The notes beneath the pieces were generated by a model. The model was not told the DNA's origin and made no database searches. It saw nothing but the letters and a program-made list of their open reading frames with translations. Shown piece after piece: positions 1 to 5,927 of a stretch of DNA of 30,168 nt. The position numbers and the translations under genes are program-made. Each line of letters starts with the position of its first letter. Position 1 is the first letter of the stretch. Source of the DNA: JAYRZB01 sp041916675 (GTDB lineage Bacteria; Pseudomonadota; Alphaproteobacteria; Rhizobiales; Devosiaceae). The stretch is from the NCBI GenBank assembly GCA_041916675.1, contig JAYRZB010000013.1, positions 1 through 30,168 of the forward strand. Direction: 5' to 3'.

Positions 1-2
1 GA

Positions 3-119
3 AAGCTCGCTCTCAACATCCTCCGCCAGCACCCCGACAAGGGATCAATCAAAGCAAAACTCAAACGGGCCGCATGGAACGACAACTTCCTAATCTCTCT
101 AATCGCTCATATGCGATAG
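3..119 (+). CDS. Transposase C-terminus, probably ISAs1 family (5' part outside window)
   Basis: A reading frame enters the window open and gives 38 residues before a TAG. It starts KLALNILRQHPDKGS and ends in a basic, tryptophan-containing tail finishing LIAHMR. A short ALN-[IL]-[LI]-R segment, then a Lys/Arg-rich stretch with a K-R-A-x-W-[ND]-[ND]-x-F-L motif, is what I recall at the C-terminus of ISAs1-type (H-repeat-associated) DDE transposases. No catalytic residue is inside the window, so family assignment rests on this tail alone. Whether the upstream part is intact cannot be seen. The stop codon lies within the presumed terminal inverted repeat of the element, as is common for compact IS elements. 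Confidence 0.6.
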   Translation, partial: KLALNILRQHPDKGSIKAKLKRAAWNDNFLISLIAHMR

Positions 120-124
120 CCCTG
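108..124. mobile_element. Probable right terminus of the insertion sequence
   Basis: The sequence catatgcgatagccctg directly after the transposase tail reads CAGGGCTATCGCATATG on the other strand. A terminus beginning CAGGG fits the ends of ISAs1-type elements. The other end and the target duplication lie outside the window, so the exact border at 124 is inferred. The following base starts a different, GC-rich repeat block. Confidence 0.45.
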
Positions 125-183
125 CCCGCAAGGGGGAGGGAGGATTTGGGGCACGGCTTGAGTGTCTCCCTCCCCCTTGCGGG
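125..183. repeat. Long perfect hairpin, GC-rich intergenic repeat
   Basis: Bases 125-141 (cccgcaagggggaggga) are perfectly complementary to 167-183, with a 25-base loop. The arm abuts the probable IS end. The same CCCTCCCCCTTGCGGGG-like word recurs with variations through 230-420, so this is one member of a family of intergenic repeat words. Confidence 0.75.
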
Positions 184-277
184 GGACTGTTTATTTGGAG
201 CGCGCGTACCCCCACCTTGATCCTCCCCCTGGCAGGGGGAGGAAACACGCAAGCCGTGAAACACGGGCTCCCTCCCA

Positions 278-407
278 CTCGAGGGGGAGGGATGGGGTGG
301 GGGTGTGGGGAGCCACCCACAGTCCAATGTGAACACTCCCCTCTCGAGGGGGAGGGATGGGGTGGGGGTGTGGGGAGCCACCGGCAGTCCGATGTGAACA
401 CTCCCCC
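278..407. repeat. Two tandem copies of a 65-bp GC-rich unit
   Basis: The unit begins ctcgagggggagggatgggg at 278 and again at 343. The two copies are nearly identical, differing for example at cac/cgg and aat/gat. A diverged third start (cttgcggggg) lies at 408, keeping the 65-base period. Each unit carries the word agtcc-atgtgaacactcccc. The copies are contiguous and spacerless, so this is not a CRISPR array. Confidence 0.75.
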
Positions 408-437
408 CTTGCGGGGGTGAGGCGCGGCCCGAAGGGA

Positions 438-462
438 CAAATCGCGCCAGTGGCGCGATTTG
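438..462. repeat. Perfect 11-bp hairpin inside the repeat block
   Basis: caaatcgcgcc (438-448) pairs with ggcgcgatttg (452-462) around a 3-base loop. It is not followed by a T run on either strand, so I read it as part of the intergenic repeat rather than as a terminator. Confidence 0.6.
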
Positions 463-536
463 AGCGGTGAACGCCTTGAGCTATGCGAAAGGCTGGTCAG
501 GGGTGGGGGTGTTCGCGCTCCAAATAAACAGTCCCC

Positions 537-562
537 AAAAGGGCGCCCCGAGGCGCCCTTTT
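537..562 (-). terminator. Rho-independent terminator after argB
   Basis: aaaagggcgcc (537-547) pairs perfectly with ggcgccctttt (552-562) around a 4-base loop. It lies 22 bases beyond the argB stop and gives a T run on the minus-strand transcript. The flanking A/T tracts make it potentially bidirectional. Confidence 0.75.
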
Positions 563-584
563 CATTGTCAGGTTCTCGACGCGT

Positions 585-1475
585 CTAGCGCACGATCAGC
601 GTGCCCGCGCCATGCTCGGTGAACAGTTCCACCAGCACCACATGCGGGGTCTTGCCGTTCAGGATCACCACGCCCTCCACGCCATTGTCGAGCGCTTCAA
701 GACAGGTTTCGACCTTGGGGATCATGCCGCCCGAGATCGTGCCGTCCTTGATCAGTTCCTTGGCCTCGGCCACGGTCAGTTCAGGCATCAGCGTGCCGTT
801 GCGGTCCAGCACCCCGGGCACGTCGGTCAGAAACAACAGGCGCTTGGCGCCCAGCGATCCGGCAATGGCCCCGGCAAAGGTATCGGCGTTGATATTATAG
901 GTGGACCCGTCCCGGCCCGGCGCGACAGGGGCAATCACCGGGATCATTTCCGAGCGCGCCAGTAGGTCGAGCAGGGTGCGGTCCACTTCAACCGGCTCAC
1001 CCACAAAGCCGAGGTCGAGCACGCGCTCGATGTTCGAGCCCGGGTCCATCACGGTCTTGGTGGCCTTTTTGGCAAACACCATGTTGCCGTCCTTGCCGCA
1101 AAGCCCGATGGCCCATTCGCCCTCGGCATTGATCATGGCCACGATTTCTTTGTTGATCGAACCGGCCAGCACCATTTCCACGATTTCCATCGTGCGCTGG
1201 TCGGTTACGCGCAGCCCGCCCTCGAAACGCGATTCGATGCCGAGATTTTTCAGCATCGAGGCGATCTGCGGTCCGCCGCCATGCACAACGATCGGATTGA
1301 CCTTCGATTGCTTGAGCAGCGCAATATCGCGCGCAAAGGCCTGCCCCAGCTTGGGGTCGCCCATGGCATGGCCACCATATTTGACGACGACGGTCTTGCC
1401 CTCGTAACGCTGCATATAGGGAAGCGCCTGCGCGAGAATCGAGGCGTCGCGGGAGAAGGCTTCGGTATCGGGCAT
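585..1475 (-). CDS. argB: Acetylglutamate kinase
   Basis: This enzyme phosphorylates N-acetyl-L-glutamate with ATP in the second step of arginine biosynthesis, in the cytoplasm. The amino-acid-kinase fold is clear: VVKYGGHAM around residues 30-38 carries the phosphate-binding lysine, VHGGGPQI lies around 64-71, and the C-terminal part has GGMIPKVETC before a short final beta segment. The N-terminal helix before the first strand (ALPYMQRYEGK) is the extension seen in arginine-inhibited, hexameric family members, so feedback inhibition is likely (inference). I start at the ATG giving MPDTEAF (296 aa, usual family length). An in-frame ATG 17 codons upstream adds an unconserved segment, and neither start has a strong ribosome site. 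In many Rhizobiales argB directly follows engB; here 3.8 kb of plus-strand genes intervene. Confidence 0.95.
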   Translation of the reverse strand: MPDTEAFSRDASILAQALPYMQRYEGKTVVVKYGGHAMGDPKLGQAFARDIALLKQSKVNPIVVHGGGPQIASMLKNLGIESRFEGGLRVTDQRTMEIVEMVLAGSINKEIVAMINAEGEWAIGLCGKDGNMVFAKKATKTVMDPGSNIERVLDLGFVGEPVEVDRTLLDLLARSEMIPVIAPVAPGRDGSTYNINADTFAGAIAGSLGAKRLLFLTDVPGVLDRNGTLMPELTVAEAKELIKDGTISGGMIPKVETCLEALDNGVEGVVILNGKTPHVVLVELFTEHGAGTLIVR

Positions 1476-1694
1476 GGGCGATCGGGTCCGGTTGCGTGAA
1501 ATCTCTATAGCGCATTCCGGCGGCATGAAAACCGGCTTTGCGGCAACAATCCGACGGAAGTTTTTTTCGGTTTGGTAATCTGGCGGCGGTGATCCATTTG
1601 CCAGATCCGGGCGTTTCCCTTGAATGCCAAATTTCGCTCTGATTTCAGGGCGCTGGGTATAGGCATGAACGCGGCGGCGGAGTAAAACATCAAA

Positions 1695-2240
1695 ATGGCC
1701 GTTCCTTCACAAGATATTGCAGACCTGATTGCCCGCTGTGCCCTGCGTGACCGGGCCGCATTTCGTGATCTTTACACCCGTACCAGTGCGAAACTATTCG
1801 GGGTATCGCTCCGTATCTTGAAAGACCGTTCCGAAGCCGAAGAGGCTCTGCAGGAGGTTTATGTCAAGATCTGGCAGCGTGCCGACCGCTATGTGGCCGG
1901 CTCCTACAGCCCGATCTCGTGGTTGGTGGCCGTGGCCCGCAATCATGCGCTCGACATCCTGCGGGCCCGCAAGCCAGTTGCGGATGAAATTGACGTGGCG
2001 CTCGAAATCGCCGACCTGGGGCCCGATCCTGAACGGGCTGCGGTCGACAGGTCCGAGCGCACGCGCATCGACACCTGCCTTGCCGAACTTGATGGCGACA
2101 AGGCCGAGGCCGTGCGTGGCGCCTATCTGGATGGATACAGCTATGACGAGCTTGCAGAGCGTCACGGCGTACCCTTGAATACGATGCGAACCTGGCTGCG
2201 GCGCAGCCTGTTGAAACTAAGAGAGTGTCTTTCGGCATGA
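1695..2240 (+). CDS. ECF sigma factor, SigK-like
   Basis: This 181-aa protein is an extracytoplasmic-function RNA polymerase sigma factor with only regions 2 and 4. Region 2 spans roughly residues 10-80, with the SEAEEALQEVYVKIW core-binding segment and the SPISWLVAVARNHALDILR stretch that contacts the -10 element. Region 4 is at roughly 135-180 and contains the helix-turn-helix SYDELAERHGVPLNTMRTWLRR. No extra C-terminal domain is present. The stop codon overlaps the start of an RskA-like anti-sigma gene (ATGA), indicating translational coupling. The partner and the nearby fasciclin gene make a SigK-type (RskA-controlled) sigma factor the best reading. Its target promoter motif could not be derived from the window. 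Confidence 0.92.
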   Translation: MAVPSQDIADLIARCALRDRAAFRDLYTRTSAKLFGVSLRILKDRSEAEEALQEVYVKIWQRADRYVAGSYSPISWLVAVARNHALDILRARKPVADEIDVALEIADLGPDPERAAVDRSERTRIDTCLAELDGDKAEAVRGAYLDGYSYDELAERHGVPLNTMRTWLRRSLLKLRECLSA

Positions 2241-2947
2241 CGACCACAGCCGGACATAGCGAGGACGACAAGGCCCTGATCGGCGAGTATGCCCTCGGGC
2301 TGCTCGATGCCGCTGAGCATCGCGCTGTCGAACAGCGCCTCGCCGCCGAGCCCGCTTTGCGTGCCGAGCTGGCGTTGTGGCGCCTGCGCCTGTCCAGCAT
2401 GGATAGCGCCTTCGAAGCGGTTGCTGCCCCCTCCGCCGTGCTGCCCGCGCTCGAAAAGCGTCTGTTTGGATCGCAGGCAGGCAAGGCGCCCACACTGTGG
2501 GAAAGCCTCACCTTCTGGCGGGCGCTGGCCACTGGCGGTCTTGCCGTTGCAGTCATTGCGGTCGGGTTCAATATCTCGCGCCCGACACCGCTCGGTCCGC
2601 AGGAATTTGCCGCCCAGTTTGTTGCCGCGCTCGAAGAAGAAGGCTCGGACGTCAAGTTCATCGCCCTTTACGATCAGTCCTCCGGCTCGGTGCGCCTGAC
2701 CGCGCTCTCGGGCAGCGCCGTGCCGGAAAAGGATTTCGAGCTCTGGTATATCGCCGGGGCCGACGCGCCGGTGTCGATGGGTGTGGTGCCGGTCAATGCC
2801 CGCAGCCAGATCGAGCTCCCGCCCGAAGCCAAGGCCAAGATCGAGGCCGGCACCGTGCTGGCCATCACGCTTGAGCCCAAGGGCGGCTCCCCCTCCGGCG
2901 CCCCCACCGGCCCGCTGGTCGCCAAGGGCGCAGCCACCGTCATCTAG
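2237..2947 (+). CDS. Anti-sigma factor, RskA family
   Basis: This 236-aa membrane anti-sigma factor is expected to hold the preceding ECF sigma factor inactive at the inner membrane. The N-terminal 60 residues (EYALGLLDAAEHRAVEQRL and following helices) form the cytoplasmic sigma-binding domain. It has no cysteine and no HxxxCxxC zinc motif, so it is not a zinc-type redox sensor. A single membrane segment lies at about residues 94-112. The periplasmic C-terminal domain carries the RskA signature, with FELWYIAG, an SMGVV segment and a terminal AITLEPKGGSPSGAPTGP stretch. I start at the ATG overlapping the sigma stop; a GTG four codons upstream is possible. In Mycobacterium the homologous protein is degraded by regulated proteolysis; the trigger here is unknown. 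Confidence 0.9.
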   Translation: MTTTAGHSEDDKALIGEYALGLLDAAEHRAVEQRLAAEPALRAELALWRLRLSSMDSAFEAVAAPSAVLPALEKRLFGSQAGKAPTLWESLTFWRALATGGLAVAVIAVGFNISRPTPLGPQEFAAQFVAALEEEGSDVKFIALYDQSSGSVRLTALSGSAVPEKDFELWYIAGADAPVSMGVVPVNARSQIELPPEAKAKIEAGTVLAITLEPKGGSPSGAPTGPLVAKGAATVI

Positions 2948-2964
2948 TAAAATTCTGATTGGCT

Positions 2965-2995
2965 ATTTGAAAAGTCTGCTCAAGATTTTTCAAAT
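2965..2995. repeat. AT-rich hairpin after the anti-sigma gene
   Basis: atttgaaaa (2965-2973) pairs perfectly with ttttcaaat (2987-2995) across a 13-base loop, just after the rskA-like stop. It lacks a trailing T run. It could be a weak transcription end or an RNA stability element. Confidence 0.4.
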
Positions 2996-3016
2996 CCTGC
3001 CTGAAAATTTCAAAAT

Positions 3017-3067
3017 CCGTAAAATCTGATATCCATGTAAGATCAATGGGTTATCAGATTTTTACGG
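3017..3067. repeat. Near-perfect 15/16-bp inverted repeat in the AT-rich spacer
   Basis: ccgtaaaatctgata (3017-3031) is complementary to tatcagatttttacgg (3052-3067) apart from one extra base, with a 20-base loop. It lies in a spacer of about 250 bp (2948-3195) that is markedly AT-rich for this genome. It could serve as a terminator for the sigma/anti-sigma operon, an mRNA leader structure, or a protein-binding site for the fasciclin gene. Confidence 0.55.
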
Positions 3068-3195
3068 GTAATCCGTTCCCAAAAACATCATTTCCCGCAC
3101 CAAAGCGAAACTTAATCTGAAACGCCCCGTTCCTTGTCATGTCCCGGTTGCAAAGACAGCCGGATACGAGATCACTCAAGGAAGGAAACAAACAG

Positions 3196-3756
3196 ATGAC
3201 TCTCTCTCTCCGCGCGATTGCCCTCGGTGCCATGCTCAGCGTCACTGCTTTTGCTGGTGCTGCCTATGCTGAAAACCCGATGGTTGGCGGCGCTGCCATG
3301 TTCGAAGACAAGGACATCATCGACAACGCCGTGAACTCGGCTGACCACACCACGCTGGTCGCCGCTGTCCAGGCCGCCGGCCTTGTTGAAACCCTCAAGG
3401 GCCCCGGCCCGTTCACCGTTCTGGCTCCGGTCAACGCAGCTTTTGACGCCCTGCCGGCCGGCACCGTCGAAACCCTGCTCAAGCCCGAGAACAAGGACAC
3501 GCTGACCACGATCCTGACCTGCCACGTGATCCCGGCCAAGGCTCTGTCCACCGACATCGCCAAGATGGCCATGGATGATGGCGGCGCCCACGTTGTGGAA
3601 ACCGTTGGCGGCTGCAAGCTGACCCTGAAGGCCGATGGCGGCAAGGTCACTATCACCGACGAAAACGGCACCGTGGCCAACGTCACCATCGCTGACGTGC
3701 TGCAGTCGAACGGCGTGATCCACGTCATCGACGCCGTACTGACCCCCAAGTCGTAA
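3196..3756 (+). CDS. Secreted fasciclin (FAS1)-domain protein
   Basis: This is a 186-aa exported protein with one FAS1 domain. Residues 1-25 form a Sec signal peptide (basic start, hydrophobic core, AYA before ENP). The FAS1 hallmarks follow: DNAVNSADHTTLVAAVQAAGL, then GPGPFTVLAPVNAAFDALP, a central LTCHVIPAKALS, and a closing NGVIHVIDAVLTP. FAS1 domains mediate adhesion or protein contacts at the cell surface; no enzymatic activity is expected. The start is chosen by the AAGGAAGGAAAC ribosome site 10 bases upstream; a longer frame from 3139 would bury the signal peptide. It lies directly after a SigK/RskA-type pair. In Mycobacterium tuberculosis SigK controls the FAS1 proteins MPT70 and MPT83, so this gene is a likely target of the sigma factor (inference). 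Confidence 0.93.
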   Translation: MTLSLRAIALGAMLSVTAFAGAAYAENPMVGGAAMFEDKDIIDNAVNSADHTTLVAAVQAAGLVETLKGPGPFTVLAPVNAAFDALPAGTVETLLKPENKDTLTTILTCHVIPAKALSTDIAKMAMDDGGAHVVETVGGCKLTLKADGGKVTITDENGTVANVTIADVLQSNGVIHVIDAVLTPKS

Positions 3757-3767
3757 TCTGGAACTCC

Positions 3768-3801
3768 TGTACCGGGCTTCACGGCCCGGTACACGGCCTT
3801 T
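3768..3801 (+). terminator. Rho-independent terminator after the fasciclin gene
   Basis: tgtaccgggc (3768-3777) pairs perfectly with gcccggtaca (3784-3793) around a 6-base loop. A short T run follows at 3799-3802. Confidence 0.75.
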
Positions 3802-3844
3802 TGACGTGCAAGTGCTCCGCCCAGGGCTTTAAACTGCACGTCAA
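3801..3844. promoter_or_regulatory. 10-bp inverted repeat upstream of msrB
   Basis: ttgacgtgca (3801-3810) and tgcacgtcaa (3835-3844) are exact reverse complements with 24 bases between them. The position, 70-110 bp before msrB, fits an operator or a leader hairpin. No protein can be assigned to it. Confidence 0.4.
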
Positions 3845-3912
3845 TCGTCCCGCGCGGCCTGGTCCCACCCTCCGTTGGCCCACCGTGCGGGACACCCCCT
3901 TCGAGGTGTACA

Positions 3913-4416
3913 ATGGCCAATACTGTTTCACGACGTTCCATGCTTGCCGGCGGGGTCGCCCTTGTGGCCCTCAGCGCCGCCTTCGCCCTGCGCCCCATGG
4001 GCCGCACTGTTGCTGCGGAAGGCAATTTCCCCTTCAAGCTCTCCGATGCCGAATGGCAGGCGCGGCTGTCGCCCGCAGCCTACGACGTCCTGCGTCACGA
4101 GGGCACCGAACGCCCCTTCACCTCAACGCTGAACAACGAAAAGCGCGCCGGCATTTTTCACTGCGCCGGTTGCGATCAGGCCCTGTTCGATGCCGCCACC
4201 AAATATGACAGCGGCACCGGCTGGCCCAGCTTCTATCAACCCATTGCCGGCGCCATCGGCGAAACCGAAGACAATTCCCTCGGCATGTCCCGCATCGAGG
4301 TGCATTGCAGCAATTGCGGCGGTCATCAGGGCCATGTGTTCAACGATGGCCCGCAACCCACTGGCCTGCGCTACTGCATCAATGGCGTCTCGCTCAGCTT
4401 CAAACCCGCTGCCTGA
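3913..4416 (+). CDS. msrB: Tat-exported peptide-methionine (R)-S-oxide reductase
   Basis: This enzyme reduces methionine-R-sulfoxide in proteins. It is 167 aa long. The N-terminus SRRSMLAGGVALVALSAAFA is a twin-arginine signal, so the protein should be exported folded to the periplasm. The catalytic domain has both zinc CxxC pairs (CAGC at 84-87, CSNC at 132-135), the GTGWPSF substrate segment, GGHQGHVFNDGP, and the catalytic cysteine in RYCINGVSLSF (C155). Ribosome site GAGGTG lies just upstream of the ATG. Most MsrB proteins are cytosolic; a Tat leader suits repair of oxidised envelope proteins. It lies downstream of the sigma/anti-sigma/fasciclin genes but beyond a terminator, so it probably has its own promoter. 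Confidence 0.95.
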   Translation: MANTVSRRSMLAGGVALVALSAAFALRPMGRTVAAEGNFPFKLSDAEWQARLSPAAYDVLRHEGTERPFTSTLNNEKRAGIFHCAGCDQALFDAATKYDSGTGWPSFYQPIAGAIGETEDNSLGMSRIEVHCSNCGGHQGHVFNDGPQPTGLRYCINGVSLSFKPAA

Positions 4417-4447
4417 ATTTCCCGTCGACCTCCCTTCGGCCAAACTC

Positions 4448-4481
4448 ATGCCCTTCACCTCAGGTGAAGGGCATTTCTTTT
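4448..4481 (+). terminator. Rho-independent terminator after msrB
   Basis: atgcccttcacc (4448-4459) pairs perfectly with ggtgaagggcat (4463-4474) around a 3-base loop. A T-rich tail (ttctttt) follows. Confidence 0.85.
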
Positions 4482-4560
4482 GCGCGCCTGCGGGCATCAG
4501 GGCAGTTGATGCCGGGCCCGCTTGCCAGTAAAGCCATTGGGATAACCTGACGGTGCCATC

Positions 4561-5274
4561 ATGAAATTGACCATCATCCAGACCGGCGATGTGCCGGCAC
4601 CGCTCCGCCCCCGGTTCGGCCCCTATCCGCCCATGTTTCACCGCATGTTCGAACAGGCCGGCCAGCCCTTCAGCTTCGAGAATATTCCGGTGTTTGACGG
4701 GGCAGCCTTCCCCGATCCGGCCGCGCTCGATGGCATAATTATCACCGGGTCGGCTGCCGGGGTTTATGATGATTTTTACTGGCTCGATCCGCTGCGCGAT
4801 TTTATCCGCAAGGCGTACTCAGTAAAAACCCCGATGCTGGGGGTCTGCTTTGGCCACCAGATCATGGCCGATGCGCTTGGTGGCGATGTCCGCAAGTCCG
4901 AAAAGGGCTGGGGGCTGGGCCGCCATGTCTATGCCACCAAGGGCTCGCTGGCTGGCGTATCAGGCATGACCGAAGAGCTGGCTGTGTCCTGCAGCCATCA
5001 GGATCAGGTCATTGCCCCACCGCCCGAGGCCGAGGTGATCCTGGCTTCCGAGTTCACCCCCAATGCCGGACTGCGCTATCGCAATGGGGCGGCGCTGAGC
5101 TTCCAGCCGCATCCCGAGTTCGACGATGCCTATACCGTGGCCCTGGCCGAACTGCGCCGCGGCAAGGTGCCCGATCATGTGGTCGAAACGGCCGTGGCCT
5201 CTGTCAGCCGCGCACCCGATCATGACACCGTGGCCGGTTTCATTGGGGCGTTCATGGCTGGGGCAGGGCGCTAG
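4561..5274 (+). CDS. Class-I glutamine amidotransferase domain protein
   Basis: This is a 237-aa stand-alone class-I amidotransferase (GMP synthase N-domain-like). The triad is visible: nucleophile Cys96 in GVCFGHQ, then His184 and Glu186 in FQPHPEF. The oxyanion region is IITGSAAGVYDD at about 60-71. There is no synthetase domain, so this is not GuaA. Related single-domain proteins act on small gamma-glutamyl or amide substrates, and the true substrate cannot be read from sequence. It is convergent with engB, 11 bases apart, and preceded by the msrB terminator, so it is likely a separate transcription unit. The start ATG has only a weak ribosome site, but the sequence begins as the family does (MKLTIIQTGD). 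Confidence 0.88.
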   Translation: MKLTIIQTGDVPAPLRPRFGPYPPMFHRMFEQAGQPFSFENIPVFDGAAFPDPAALDGIIITGSAAGVYDDFYWLDPLRDFIRKAYSVKTPMLGVCFGHQIMADALGGDVRKSEKGWGLGRHVYATKGSLAGVSGMTEELAVSCSHQDQVIAPPPEAEVILASEFTPNAGLRYRNGAALSFQPHPEFDDAYTVALAELRRGKVPDHVVETAVASVSRAPDHDTVAGFIGAFMAGAGR

Positions 5275-5285
5275 CCCGTCCTGCT

Positions 5286-5924
5286 TCAGGTCTCGAGCAG
5301 GGCCGCGATCTCGGCCCGCAGTTCGGCAATGCCCAACTTGGTTTCCGACGAGGTCACGATCAGTTCCGGATGTGCCGCCGGGCGCTTGGCGATCGCTGCC
5401 CTGGTCAGGGCAATCACCTTTTCAAGCTCGCGCGGCAACAGCTTGTCGCCCTTGGTCATCACCACCTGATAACTGACGGCGGCCCGGTCCAGTTCGTTCA
5501 TCACCGTCAGGTCATGCGCCTTGGGTCCGTGGCGGCCATCGACCAGCACATAGACCCGCCGCAGGGTCGCCCGACCGGTCAGGTACATGTGGATCAGCTT
5601 GGTCCACTGCGCCACCTTGTCCTTGGGCGCCTGGGCAAAGCCATAGCCGGGCATGTCGACAATGCGCAGCGGCGCCAGCTCGGCCTCAAAGATATTGAGC
5701 TCCTGCGTCCGCCCCGGTGTGTTCGATGTGCGCGCCAGGTTGGTCATCCCAACCAGTGCATTGATCAGCGAGGATTTGCCCACATTCGAGCGCCCGGCAA
5801 ACGCAATCTCGACCCGGTCCATATCGGGCAGGTCGGCAATGCGTACGCAGCCCTTGATGAAGGCGAAAGGCCGGGCGAACAGCAGCCGCCCGGCCTCCAG
5901 CAGATCGGTTGAATACTCGGCCAC
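5286..5924 (-). CDS. engB: Ribosome-biogenesis GTPase EngB (YihA/YsxC)
   Basis: This is a 212-aa GTPase of the TrmE-Era-EngA-EngB group, needed for assembly of the large ribosomal subunit. The motifs are complete: G1 GRSNVGKSS at 44-52, the G2 region SNTPGRTQ, G3 DMPGYG at 90-95, G4 TKGDK at 157-161 and G5 SSE near 190. The start is a GTG three bases after the yidC stop, so it is probably translated by coupling from yidC. An argB gene normally follows in related genomes; here the next gene downstream is convergent. Confidence 0.95.
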   Translation of the reverse strand: MAEYSTDLLEAGRLLFARPFAFIKGCVRIADLPDMDRVEIAFAGRSNVGKSSLINALVGMTNLARTSNTPGRTQELNIFEAELAPLRIVDMPGYGFAQAPKDKVAQWTKLIHMYLTGRATLRRVYVLVDGRHGPKAHDLTVMNELDRAAVSYQVVMTKGDKLLPRELEKVIALTRAAIAKRPAAHPELIVTSSETKLGIAELRAEIAALLET

Positions 5925-5927
5925 GCT

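Larger units (their letters stand above)
182..536. repeat. Gene-free block flanked by a perfect 23-bp inverted repeat (MITE-like)
   Basis: Bases 182-204 (starting ggggactgtttatttggag) are the exact reverse complement of 514-536. The roughly 310 bp between hold tandem 65-bp units, a short perfect hairpin and no convincing reading frame. The ORFs seen in this stretch are Pro/Gly/Arg-rich by-products of the repeats. Terminal inverted repeats around a short non-coding body fit a miniature inverted-repeat element or a folded intergenic repeat. No target-site duplication is obvious at the edges. The right arm touches the argB terminator. Confidence 0.6.

Noticed and set aside
278..420. Possible CRISPR array from the regularly spaced repeats
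   Set aside because: The 65-bp units are contiguous with no unique spacers, and no cas-like gene is present.
61..440. Open frames rich in Pro, Gly and Arg on both strands before argB
   Set aside because: They arise from the GC-rich tandem repeats, have no ribosome sites and resemble no protein family.
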